Origin: Planctomycetota bacterium
Lineage (GTDB): Bacteria; Planctomycetota; UBA1135; GCA-002686595
NCBI GenBank assembly: GCA_020853575.1
Contig: JADYYP010000050.1
Location: 38,323-102,322 of the forward strand
Length of the DNA: 64,000 nt
Reading direction: 5' to 3'
Shown: piece after piece, positions 24,111 through 31,996 of the stretch
Layout: every line of letters begins with the position of its first letter
Numbering within the stretch: the stretch's first letter is position 1
The notes under the pieces: generated by a model
Database searches by the model: none
What the model was told of the DNA's origin: nothing
The model's input: only the letters and a program-made list of their open reading frames with translations
Program-made: the position numbers and the translations under genes

Positions 24111-26732
24111 ATGCATCGCGCGCTGCTGTTGTCGGTCACGGCAATCGTCACGGTCCCTCTCGCTCGTGCCCAGTGCGGCGGGTTCGACTCCACGCTCGGC
24201 TTGCCCGGCGCGGCGGGTATCGTCGACGGCTTGCTCAGGGCCGACATCGGAGGCACTCAGCGGCTGTTCGCCAGCGGTGACGTCGGCAATCTCGTGGGGC
24301 GTCCCGGTGACCAGCTCATCGAGTGGAACGGGCAGGCCTGGAGCGCTCTGGCGGACCAGGGGCGACCCGTGGCGGTGTACGACATGGAGCTGTTCGACGC
24401 GGGCGCGGGGCCAGAGCTGCACGTCGTCGGGCGCTTCGCGCTGCCCAGTGGCGCTGTGCGCTACGGCGTCTCCCGCTACGACGGCCAGCAGTGGCACTTG
24501 ACCACGGACGGAGGCTCGCAGGGCTCGATGGACCGCTTGGCTGTGTGCGACGACGGATCGGGCCGAGCGTTGTACGTGTGCGGGAACCAATTCGCGTTCA
24601 ACGGTGTCGCGAGCACATCGCTCGCCAGGTGGGACGGCACGAGTTGGAAACCACTGTCCAATCCTGGTCTCTATCCGATCCGTGAGATCGACTGCCTGCC
24701 GACACCCACGGGCGAGCGACTGATCGCGATCTCCAGTCCGCAGGCGCGCGACGTGCACCTGTGGGACGGCTCCACCTGGAGCCTGGTGTCGTTGTCGAGC
24801 TACGGGTCGTTGCCGCGCGCGACGGCCGTTCTGGATCTAGGGAGCGGTCCGCGCTGGTACGTGTGCGGCACGTACCTCCGCTACCACGGCGGCTTGCCGC
24901 AGAAGATCCTCTCGTTCGACGGCGCGAGCTGGGCCGTGGTCGACTTCCCGACACTCGTCACGGCCATCGGGGCCTTCGACTTCGGCGCGGGGCCGGAGCT
25001 AGTGGTCTCGACCGACTCGTTGGAGCCTGTGTGGCGCCGCAGTGCAGGTGGTTGGGCTGCGCTGGATCCCGCGCCCGACTACGTGGCCGAGGCCTTTGCC
25101 GTGCTCGACACGCCCTCGGGCCAGGAGCTGTGGGTCGGCGGCGACTTCCACCGCGTCGGTGCGCTGGCCGCGTCGCACATCGCGCGCTTCGATGGCGCGA
25201 CGTGGAGCGCGACGACGAGCTCGAGCCAGGGAATCACGGGCTATGCCGCCGACGTGCGCGCGCTGCACGTCGCCGAGGAGCCGTCGGGTCGCGTGTTGTA
25301 CGCGGGCGGGTCGTTCGCGACCGCTGGCGACTGCGTCGCGAACAACATCGCGCGCTTCGACGGAGCGCACTGGTCCGCGCTCGGCCAGGGCGTCGACGGC
25401 CCCGTGAACGCACTCGAGTCATTCCAGGGAGCGCTGTTCGCCGGTGGACCGTTCCAATTCGCGGGTGGCGTGGCCGCGAACCGCTTGGCCCGCTGGGATG
25501 GAGCGAGTTGGTCCTCGATCGGTGGCACGTCCGGAGCGGGATTGGTCGACGCTCTGGAAGTCCACGACGACGGCGGCGGCGCGGCGCTGTTCGTCGCAGG
25601 GAACTTCGGGATCATCGGTGGCGTCGCCGCACGCGCGGTCGCCCGCTGGGACGGGGCTCAGTGGTCCGCCTTGGGAAGCGGAGTCTACGGCTCCGCCAGC
25701 GCGCTGCTCTCCCACGACGACGGCAGCGGCGCGAAACTGTATGTCGGCGGCTCACTGAGGTTGGCGCCGGGTGGCACGTTGGTTCCCGTGTTGTGTTGGG
25801 ACGGCAGCTCGTGGAGCGTGCCCGGGGCACCTTCACCCTACGGGGGAGCCGCGCTGTGTCTCGCCAGCTTCGACGACGGCGGCGGGCCCGCGTTGTACGT
25901 CGGTGGCTCCGCGCTCGGAGTCGGCGGGGTCGCGAGCCATGTGCTGAAGCTCGCGGGCTCGAGCTGGAGCTCTGTCGGCGGTCTCCAGTCCAAGGACTCT
26001 CCGGTGCGCGCCCTGCAAGTTCACGATGCGGGTTTCGGCTCGCAGCTGTACGCGGCGCACTCGTCGACGCAACCCAGCGCGCTGCCCTGGGGGCGTGGCA
26101 TCGTGCGCTTCGACGGCACTCAGTGGAGCGAGATCGGTGACTCGTTGGCGACCCAAAGCACCTGTCGCGCGCTCGCGGTGTACGACGATCCCGCTTGCCC
26201 GCGGGGAGCGCTGTACCTCGGTGGCGCGCTGGCCAGCTTCGACGGCGCCACGCCGTCGACCTATGGTCTCGAGCGCTTCATCGACCCCTGCGCGAGCAGC
26301 GGAGTGTCCTACTGCACCAGCGGCACCACGACCAATGGCTGCACGCCGACGATCTCCGGTTCGGGGCGCGCCAGCGCGAGCAGCGCGAGCGGCTTCGAAG
26401 TGCGCGTCACGAGCGTCGACGGCGGCCGCAGCGGTCACCTGTTCTACGGAGTCAGCGGGCCCCACAGCGCGCCCTGGGGGCAGAGCTCCCACGTTCTGTG
26501 CGTCAAGGCTCCGACGCAGCGCATGGGAACGCAGGCGACCGGCGGGACCTCCGGAGGCTGCGATGGTCAGCTCGCGATCGATTGGAACAGCTTCGTCAGC
26601 TCGCATCCCGGTGCGCTGGGAACGCCGCTGCTCGCGGGAGTCGACGTGTGGGCCCAGGGCTACTTCCGCGATCCGCCCAGCGCCAAGACCACCGCGCTTT
26701 CGGACGCTCTGCATTTCGTGACCTGCCCCTGA
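24111..26732 (+). CDS. Secreted beta-propeller-like repeat protein with conserved C-terminal module
   Basis: Exported protein of 873 residues with signal peptide MHRALLLSVTAIVTVPLARAQ. The body (about 35-725) is built of repeats of roughly 45-50 residues ending in a WDGxxWxxL or FDGxxWS core, preceded by LYVGGxF- or LFVAGNF-type strands and often a DDGxGxALY turn. This resembles kelch/delta-60-like propeller blades and suggests a large extracellular propeller or pair of propellers. The last ~140 residues (26310-26729) are the shared tail, with YCTSGTTTNGC, HLFYGVSG, LCVKAPTQR, GGTSGGCDG and YFRDPPSAKTT. Ligand unknown. A convergent hairpin at 26783 ends the unit. Confidence 0.82.
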   Translation: MHRALLLSVTAIVTVPLARAQCGGFDSTLGLPGAAGIVDGLLRADIGGTQRLFASGDVGNLVGRPGDQLIEWNGQAWSALADQGRPVAVYDMELFDAGAGPELHVVGRFALPSGAVRYGVSRYDGQQWHLTTDGGSQGSMDRLAVCDDGSGRALYVCGNQFAFNGVASTSLARWDGTSWKPLSNPGLYPIREIDCLPTPTGERLIAISSPQARDVHLWDGSTWSLVSLSSYGSLPRATAVLDLGSGPRWYVCGTYLRYHGGLPQKILSFDGASWAVVDFPTLVTAIGAFDFGAGPELVVSTDSLEPVWRRSAGGWAALDPAPDYVAEAFAVLDTPSGQELWVGGDFHRVGALAASHIARFDGATWSATTSSSQGITGYAADVRALHVAEEPSGRVLYAGGSFATAGDCVANNIARFDGAHWSALGQGVDGPVNALESFQGALFAGGPFQFAGGVAANRLARWDGASWSSIGGTSGAGLVDALEVHDDGGGAALFVAGNFGIIGGVAARAVARWDGAQWSALGSGVYGSASALLSHDDGSGAKLYVGGSLRLAPGGTLVPVLCWDGSSWSVPGAPSPYGGAALCLASFDDGGGPALYVGGSALGVGGVASHVLKLAGSSWSSVGGLQSKDSPVRALQVHDAGFGSQLYAAHSSTQPSALPWGRGIVRFDGTQWSEIGDSLATQSTCRALAVYDDPACPRGALYLGGALASFDGATPSTYGLERFIDPCASSGVSYCTSGTTTNGCTPTISGSGRASASSASGFEVRVTSVDGGRSGHLFYGVSGPHSAPWGQSSHVLCVKAPTQRMGTQATGGTSGGCDGQLAIDWNSFVSSHPGALGTPLLAGVDVWAQGYFRDPPSAKTTALSDALHFVTCP

Positions 26733-26782
26733 GGTCGGTCGAAGGACCGCACTCGGCCCTGGGGGCAGCTCCGGAAAACGCA

Positions 26783-26817
26783 CGGCCTCGACTCACGCGC
26801 GGCGCGGGTCGAGGCCG
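26783..26817. terminator. Bidirectional hairpin between convergent genes
   Basis: Perfect 10-bp stem CGGCCTCGAC (26783-26792) with GTCGAGGCCG (26808-26817) and a 15-base GC-rich loop, midway between the convergent stops at 26732 and 26839. There is no T-tract, so termination may depend on Rho or on the hairpin alone. Confidence 0.6.
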
Positions 26818-26838
26818 GTTCGTTGCGCACGCGCGGAT

Positions 26839-27099
26839 TCAGAATGGCGAGCGCGTGCTGACGAAGTTCCACAGGAACAGATTGGCCTGCAGGCGAACGA
26901 AGAAGCGCGTGCGGCGCTGGTGCACCACCACGTTGCCGCCGCACATCGGACAGTCGATCGGCGGGGGCAGCGGGTCGTCGCGCAGCAGCGGCAGCGCGCC
27001 GTGGTGGTCGTGGCACACCGAGGGCGCGACATTCGAGCTCGGGCGCAGGGCGCTCAGGCACGCGATCGAGAGCAACGCAGCCAAGGTCACGGACTTCAT
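26839..27099 (-). CDS. Small secreted Cys/His-rich protein
   Basis: An 86-residue protein from ATG 27099 (MKSVTLAALLSIACLSAL, a signal peptide or short lipoprotein-like leader). The mature part contains CHDHHGALPLL and CPMCGGNVVVHQ, so a small metal site is possible. The end is basic and aromatic (RRTRFFVRLQANLFLWNF). An AGGTG-like ribosome site lies about 8-12 bases upstream. Family not recognised; existence rests on the leader and the start signal. Its upstream flank carries a 7-bp hairpin (27114-27133). Confidence 0.5.
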   Translation of the reverse strand: MKSVTLAALLSIACLSALRPSSNVAPSVCHDHHGALPLLRDDPLPPPIDCPMCGGNVVVHQRRTRFFVRLQANLFLWNFVSTRSPF

Positions 27100-27318
27100 C
27101 GGAGCACCTGTTCGGTCCGCCGGGCCGCGGACCTTGCGACCCATGCTAGTCAGAGCTCCCGTGGAACCGCAAGCGGGCCCGTAGCGACTGCGCGCGGCCC
27201 ATAGGAAGTACGCGCGGCCTCGGGCTCTGGCGCGCGCGCGCTTCCAGGCTCAGTTGGCGCGCCGTTCGCTCTCCCCGGACGGCATCGGTCTCAGTCCGCC
27301 GCACGAGCTCCCCCGCGC
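27100..27318. other. Divergent intergenic region upstream of ABC transporter operon
   Basis: A 219-base spacer between divergent starts, presumably the promoter region for the ABC operon. It includes a perfect 7-bp inverted repeat, GGTCCGC (27114-27120) and GCGGACC (27127-27133), loop CGGGCC, close to the small gene's start. No recognisable promoter boxes. Confidence 0.4.
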
Positions 27319-28446
27319 ATGAAACTCAAGGTCGTGGTCGTTGCCGTGGCAGTGCTTGTCGGCCTGTACCTGGCCAATCGCTACTTCGCGAGCGGCAATC
27401 TCTCGCGCGGCTCACTGGAGACGAGCGAGAGCGCCGGCGAAGTGCGCGAGAAGTTCACCGTCGGCTTCCTGCCGGTGACATGACACCTCACCTGCCCCGT
27501 CACCAGTTGGGTGACCCAGCACGCCGACTCCGGCACCGTGTTCCAGGCGCAGCGCTTCGGCGACTTCCCGACCATGAAGGAGGCGCTGATCGCGCGCAAG
27601 ATCGACGCGACGTTCATGATCGCGCCCTTGGCGATGAAGCTCGCGGCCGACGGCGTGCCGGTGAAGATCGTCTACCTCGGGCACCGCGACGGCAGCGCCT
27701 TGACGATCGCCAAGGATTCCGAGGTCACCGACTTCAAGGGACTCGCGGGCAAGCGCGTCGCGATCCCCAGCCGCTTCTCGAATCAGAACCTGCTGATGCG
27801 GCGCATGATGAAGCTGAACGACATGGCGCTGGACGCGATCGAGCTGGTCGAGATGGCGCCCCCGGACATGGCCTCGGCGCTCGCCGCGCGTTCGATCGAG
27901 GGCTACATCGTCGGCGAGCCGCACTGCGCCAAGGCCGAGCTCGGTGGCTACGGGAGGATCCTCTACTTCATGAAGGACCTGTGGCCGGACTTCATCTCGT
28001 GCGCGCTCGTGGTGCGCCAGGAAGTGATCCACGAGCGCCGTCCGTTGGTGCAAGAGCTCGTCGACGGCATCGCCGCCAGCGGACTGTGGCTCGAGGAAGG
28101 CAAGGACGCGGGCGCCGAGCATCGCAAGCGCGCGGCGGAGGTCGTCGGCAAGCTGTTCTACAACCAAGACCCCAAGCTGCTCGAGCACGTGCTCACCAAG
28201 CCGCTCGACCGTGTCAGCTATGCCAAGCTGCAGCCGCCCAAGGAGACATTCGACGAGATCATGGACCTGGCGGTCGAGATGAACGTGATCCAGCGGCGCA
28301 TGCGCTTCGAGGAGTACTGCGACACGAGCTTCGCGCCTGACCTCGGAGCGCTGCGCAGCATCGAGAACTTCCCTCCGCCCGACGTCGCGAGCGCGCCGAC
28401 GGCGCTGGCAAGCCCTGTGGATCCTGCGGCACCGGTGTCGAAGTAG
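27319..28446 (+). CDS. NitT/TauT-type ABC substrate-binding protein, candidate selenoprotein (in-frame TGA at codon 55)
   Basis: Extracytoplasmic solute-binding protein of 375 residues if codon 55 (TGA, 27481-27483) is decoded. N-terminus MKLKVVVVAVAVLVGLYLANRY is a membrane anchor or uncleaved signal. Mature sequence starts VREKFTVGFLPVT, then the TGA, then HLTCPVTSWVTQH and the typical body (DFPTMKEALIARKIDATFMIAP, VYLGHRDGSALTI, GLAGKRVAIPSRFSNQN, GEPHCAKAELGGYGR). Frame, composition and family similarity continue unbroken across the TGA, so no frameshift is involved. As I recall the family, close relatives have Cys at this position (VTCHLTCPVT). A hairpin suited to be a SECIS lies at 27499-27515. 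Alternatives are a nonsense mutation (TGC to TGA) or a sequencing error. Restarting at GTG 27511 would lose the leader. Permease and ATPase genes follow closely. Confidence 0.8.
27481..27483 (+). other. Candidate selenocysteine UGA codon
   Basis: Codon 55 of the substrate-binding protein, between Thr54 and His56. Four residues later is Cys59, giving a U-H-L-T-C pair. It is one base from a Cys codon, as expected for Sec/Cys exchange. Confidence 0.65.
27499..27515 (+). promoter_or_regulatory. Candidate bacterial SECIS hairpin
   Basis: Perfect 6-bp stem GTCACC (27499-27504) and GGTGAC (27510-27515), 5-base loop AGTTG. The loop starts 21 bases after the TGA and has G at its second position followed by U. 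This matches what is known of bacterial SECIS elements: a short stem within the coding region, loop roughly 16-37 bases downstream, and G among the first two loop bases. Such a short stem can arise by chance in GC-rich DNA. Confidence 0.55.
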
Positions 28447-28456
28447 CTGGACATCC

Positions 28457-29329
28457 ATGGGGTTCCTCGCGTTCGAACCGCTCGCGCTCTCGGCGCTCGC
28501 GCTGCTCGCCATCCCGCTCACGCGACGTGCTCCGGAGCGTCTCCAACGCATCGTGCTGCCGATCGCGACCGCCGTCGTCCTGCTGGTCGCGTGGCATGCG
28601 TTCGCCGTGGCGACGCGCTACGAGTTGCGCATGCCGGGCGAGGCGCCGCGGACGGTGGACGTGTTTCCCACCCCGATCCAGGTCCTGCCCGCGTTCGTGG
28701 AGCTCCTCGGCGATGGGCGCCTCGTGCGCTATGCGATCGCGAGCCTGTACCGCGTCCTCACCGGCTTCGCGCTCGCCGCCGCCCTGGGGATTCCGCTGGG
28801 ACTCGCGGCCGGCTGGTTCACGCGCGTGAGCTTCGCAGCCGATCCCTTCATTCAGGCACTGCGGCCGATCTCGCCCCTGGCTTGGATCCCGATCTCGATC
28901 CTGGCCTTCGGAGTCGAGGACGGCGCCGCGATCTTCATCATCTTCCTGGGCGCGTTCTTCCCGATCGTCACCGGCACGATGACTGCGGTGCGCTCGATTC
29001 CAGTGGCCTACGTGCGCGCCGCGCGCAACTTCGGTCTCGACGGGCTCACGCTCTTTCGGGTCGTGGTATTTCCGGCCGCGCTGCCGCAGATCGTCACCAG
29101 CTTGCGCATCGCGCTGGGCGTCGGTTGGCTGGTGGTGGTCGCGGCCGAGATGAACGCGATCAACTCGGGGCTCGGCTTCCTGATCGTCGACGCTCGCAAC
29201 ATGGGCATGCGCTACGACCTGGTGGTTGCCGGCATGTTGTGCATCGGCTTGATCGGTGTGCTGCTCGATTGGATGATCCGGCGGCTCGAGCGGCTCGACG
29301 AGGTGCGCTGGGGCTTCTCCAAAGTCTGA
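28457..29329 (+). CDS. ABC transporter permease (NitT/TauT type)
   Basis: Inner-membrane permease of 290 residues. Hydrophobic segments occur near 5-22, 33-50, 100-120, 135-160, 165-185, 215-235 and 255-275. The EAA loop that docks the ATPase is recognisable (AARNFGLDGLTLFRVVVFPAALPQI, about 190-214). The N-terminal extra segments and a ~40-residue loop before the core are typical of the SsuC/TauC/NrtB group. Start ATG 28457 is 10 bases after the binding-protein stop, and the ATPase starts 3 bases after this stop, so one operon is certain in practice. Confidence 0.92.
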   Translation: MGFLAFEPLALSALALLAIPLTRRAPERLQRIVLPIATAVVLLVAWHAFAVATRYELRMPGEAPRTVDVFPTPIQVLPAFVELLGDGRLVRYAIASLYRVLTGFALAAALGIPLGLAAGWFTRVSFAADPFIQALRPISPLAWIPISILAFGVEDGAAIFIIFLGAFFPIVTGTMTAVRSIPVAYVRAARNFGLDGLTLFRVVVFPAALPQIVTSLRIALGVGWLVVVAAEMNAINSGLGFLIVDARNMGMRYDLVVAGMLCIGLIGVLLDWMIRRLERLDEVRWGFSKV

Positions 29330-29332
29330 GCG

Positions 29333-30091
29333 ATGCCGCAACCCGCGAAGGTGGTCGTCGAGCACGTCACCAAGACGTTTCGGCGCAACGACGAAGAGCT
29401 GATCGTGCTCGACGATCTCTCGTTGGTCGTCGAGCCCTCCGAATTCGTGTGCGTGCTCGGACCCTCGGGCTGCGGCAAGTCCACCCTGCTCAACATGATC
29501 GGCGGCTTCGAGGTGCCGTCGCGCGGCTCGCTCACGATCGACGGGCATCCCGTGCGAGGCCCCGATCCGCGGCGCGTGTTCGTGTTCCAGGAGTACGGCA
29601 TCTTTCCGTGGGCCACGGTCGTCGACAACATCGGGCTCGGGCTGCTGCGACGGCCCACGGCGGAGCGCGAGCGCATCGTCGCGCACTACGTCGACTTGGT
29701 CGGACTCAAGGGCTTCGAGCGCAGCTTTCCGTCCGAGCTCTCGGGCGGCATGAAGCAACGCGTGGCCCTAGCGCGTGCACTGGCGGTTGCGCCCGACTTG
29801 GTGTTGATGGACGAGCCCCTGGGCGCGCTCGACTCGCTCACGCGACTGCAGATGCGCGCGGAGCTCCTGCGCATCTGGAAGGCCGAGCGCATGACCGTGA
29901 TGTTCGTCACGCACGACGTCGACGAGTCGGTGCAACTCGCCGATCGCGTCGTGGTTCTCTCGCCGCGTCCCAGTCGCATCGTGGACGTCGTCGAGGTCGC
30001 CTTGCCGCACCCGCGCGACATCGGCTCGCCGGAGTACAACCGCGTGAAGAACCGGTTGTACGAACGGCTCGGCGTGCGACACGAGATCTGA
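29333..30091 (+). CDS. ABC transporter ATP-binding protein (NitT/TauT type)
   Basis: ATPase subunit of 252 residues driving the import system. Walker A GPSGCGKST (about residue 43), Q-loop FVFQEYGIFPWATV, signature LSGGMKQR (about 139), Walker B LVLMDEPLGALD and switch His in VTHDVDESVQLADR are all intact. The FPW after the Q-loop is typical of the SsuB/TauB/NrtD group. The substrate cannot be read from the ATPase; sulfonates, nitrate, cyanate, pyrimidine precursors and other anions occur in the family. Confidence 0.95.
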   Translation: MPQPAKVVVEHVTKTFRRNDEELIVLDDLSLVVEPSEFVCVLGPSGCGKSTLLNMIGGFEVPSRGSLTIDGHPVRGPDPRRVFVFQEYGIFPWATVVDNIGLGLLRRPTAERERIVAHYVDLVGLKGFERSFPSELSGGMKQRVALARALAVAPDLVLMDEPLGALDSLTRLQMRAELLRIWKAERMTVMFVTHDVDESVQLADRVVVLSPRPSRIVDVVEVALPHPRDIGSPEYNRVKNRLYERLGVRHEI

Positions 30092-30142
30092 TGTCGCCAC
30101 GCCGCGTATCCGACGCGTTCTGGGTGTGGTAGACCTCGGAGC

Positions 30143-30556
30143 ATGCTGCACCTGCGTCGCACTTGGACTGCGCCGAAGCTGGGGGGCCTGCAGCGCGTGT
30201 GCTTGGGCCGCGTGATCGAGCATCGCTGCCCGCAGTGCGGCCGCGGCGCGTTGTTCGAGCGCTGGGCCAAGCTGCGCGAGCGCTGCGACCACTGCGGGCT
30301 CGTCTACCGTCGCGAGCCGGGCGCGGAACTCGGCGCGATGTACCTTTCGGCCACCGTTTCGCAGCTCTTCGCCGCGGCGGTGTTCGTCGCGCTGTGCCTG
30401 TTCACCGACTGGGGCACGTGGTTGGGGTTGGGCGTCGGGACTCCGGTGGTCGTGGCCTTCTGCTATGCGTTCTTGCCGCTGTCGATGGCGCTGTGGACGG
30501 CGGTCGAGTACTTGACCGACGTGGCGAACGCGGAGTGGTGGGCGCGCCCGCGCTAA
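30143..30556 (+). CDS. DUF983 family membrane protein with zinc-ribbon-like N-terminus
   Basis: A 137-residue protein with a four-Cys ribbon (CPQCGRGALFERW...CDHCGLVYRREPG, residues about 29-60) followed by two hydrophobic segments (about 68-88 and 93-118). This is the DUF983 layout, where CPxCG and the EPGAELG-type sequence precede two helices. Function unknown; DUF983 genes are sometimes near cytochrome oxidase assembly genes, but not here. It ends 10 bases before mutM and may be co-transcribed with it. Confidence 0.82.
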   Translation: MLHLRRTWTAPKLGGLQRVCLGRVIEHRCPQCGRGALFERWAKLRERCDHCGLVYRREPGAELGAMYLSATVSQLFAAAVFVALCLFTDWGTWLGLGVGTPVVVAFCYAFLPLSMALWTAVEYLTDVANAEWWARPR

Positions 30557-30566
30557 GCTCCGCAGC

Positions 30567-31406
30567 ATGCCGGAACTCCCCGAGGTCGAGACCGTCGCGC
30601 GGCTGATCCGTCCGCACCTCGTCGGGCGGCGCGTCGTCGCGGCGCACGTGGCGTGGAGGCGCACGCTCGGCTCGTGCGCGATCGCGACCTTCGAGCGCCA
30701 AGTCGTGGGTGCGCGCTTCGCGAGCGTCGAGCGCCGCGCGAAGTACATCGTGATGCGCCTGGAGCCCGAGGGCGCGTTGGTCGGTCACCTGCGCATGACC
30801 GGCCGCATGCACGTCGAGGACGGCACCTGGGATCCGGGCAAGTTCGCGAAGGTGCGGCTCGATCTCGACGACGGCCGCGCGTTCCATTTCATCGACGTGC
30901 GCAAGTTCGGGCGGCTGGAGTTCGTGCGCGATCCCGAGCGGGCGCTGGCCGAGCTCGGGCCAGAGCCGCTGGGCGAGCACTTCACGTTCGAGTGGCTGCG
31001 CGACGCGTTGCGCGGGCATCGACGACGGCTCAAACCGTTGCTGCTCGACCAGACGTTCTTGGCTGGGCTGGGCAACATCTACGTCGACGAGTCGCTGCAC
31101 CGAGCGCGCCTGCACCCGCTGCAACTCGCCGCGCGGGTTTCGGCTCCGGCCGCGCGCGCGCTGCACCGCGAGATCCGCAGCGTGCTCAGCGAGGCGATCG
31201 AGCGCGAAGGCTCGAGCTTCGACAGCTTCTACCGCACGCCCGAAGGCAACCCCGGCGGCTATCAGGACCAATTCCAGGTGTATGGCAGGGCCGGACTGCC
31301 GTGCCGCACCTGCGCGACCCCAATTCGTCGGCTGGTCGTCGGCCAGCGCGGCACGCACGTTTGTCCGCGCTGTCAGCCGGCGCCTCGCCGCTCGCGCAAA
31401 CCCTGA
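30567..31406 (+). CDS. mutM: Formamidopyrimidine-DNA glycosylase (8-oxoguanine repair)
   Basis: Base-excision repair enzyme of 279 residues that removes 8-oxoG and formamidopyrimidines and nicks the strand. The N-terminal catalytic PELPEVE (Pro after start Met), the Lys in RRAKYIV (about 58), the HLRMTGR strand, the helix-two-turn-helix LLLDQTFLAGLGNIYVDESL and the C-terminal four-Cys zinc finger (CRTCATPIRR...HVCPRCQ) are present, with GGYQDQFQVYGR before the finger. Length and order are normal for Fpg. Confidence 0.97.
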   Translation: MPELPEVETVARLIRPHLVGRRVVAAHVAWRRTLGSCAIATFERQVVGARFASVERRAKYIVMRLEPEGALVGHLRMTGRMHVEDGTWDPGKFAKVRLDLDDGRAFHFIDVRKFGRLEFVRDPERALAELGPEPLGEHFTFEWLRDALRGHRRRLKPLLLDQTFLAGLGNIYVDESLHRARLHPLQLAARVSAPAARALHREIRSVLSEAIEREGSSFDSFYRTPEGNPGGYQDQFQVYGRAGLPCRTCATPIRRLVVGQRGTHVCPRCQPAPRRSRKP

Positions 31407-31470
31407 CCTCGGAGCGCAGCGTTCTCGTGATGTGGCGTGGTGTGGCGCGAGCGCCCGCGCGGCCCGTGAC

Positions 31471-31944
31471 TCAACCGACCCGCTGGCGCCAGATGGCCTC
31501 GATCTCGGGCACTTGCGGCCACTGATCGGCGCACATCGACAAGTACAGCGTCACGTCGGATGGCGAGAACTTCTGATCGAGCTCGGCGACCGCGGCCGCG
31601 ACCTTTTGGGGGTTGGGCAGCGCGTTCTCGAGGTCCTCGACCATGCCCTTTTCGTGCTTCACGCCCGTGGCGTCGAGAAAGCCCGTCACCAACTCCTGGC
31701 GGTCCTTGATCAAGTAGCTGCCGAAAAGCTCGTAGCACAGTTCCGCGCTGCGCTTGCTGGCCAAGATTTGCCGCGCGCGCTTGGCTCGCTGCGCGAAGGG
31801 CAGGTTGCGGATCGCCTGCGGGCGGAAATTGAGCGACTTGGCGACTTCGTGGTCGAGCGGGCCGAAACCCTGCTGGGAGAGGGCCTCGTAGATCGAGAGG
31901 AACTGGGCTTCGCTCAACTTCTGGAGCTGCTCGACGACGTTCAT
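31471..31944 (-). CDS. Hypothetical soluble helical protein
   Basis: A 157-residue protein without signal peptide or membrane segment. It is mostly helical and charged (KLSEAQFLSIYEALSQQG, RAKRARQILASKRSAELCYELFGSYLIKDRQELV, PNPQKVAAAVAEL). Family not recognised. Codon use and composition are protein-like and the start ATG 31944 is followed by a clean frame. It lies 52 bases downstream of a membrane protein gene on the same strand and is convergent with mutM. Confidence 0.68.
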   Translation of the reverse strand: MNVVEQLQKLSEAQFLSIYEALSQQGFGPLDHEVAKSLNFRPQAIRNLPFAQRAKRARQILASKRSAELCYELFGSYLIKDRQELVTGFLDATGVKHEKGMVEDLENALPNPQKVAAAVAELDQKFSPSDVTLYLSMCADQWPQVPEIEAIWRQRVG

Positions 31945-31996
31945 GGCTTGACGCTTTCGGCGGAATCGAAGGGCCGAGGAGTGTAGCGGTCGAGGA

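Noticed and set aside
27511..28446. Binding protein starting at GTG 27511 after the TGA
   Set aside because: This form lacks the export leader and first beta-strand, which are present in frame upstream of the TGA.
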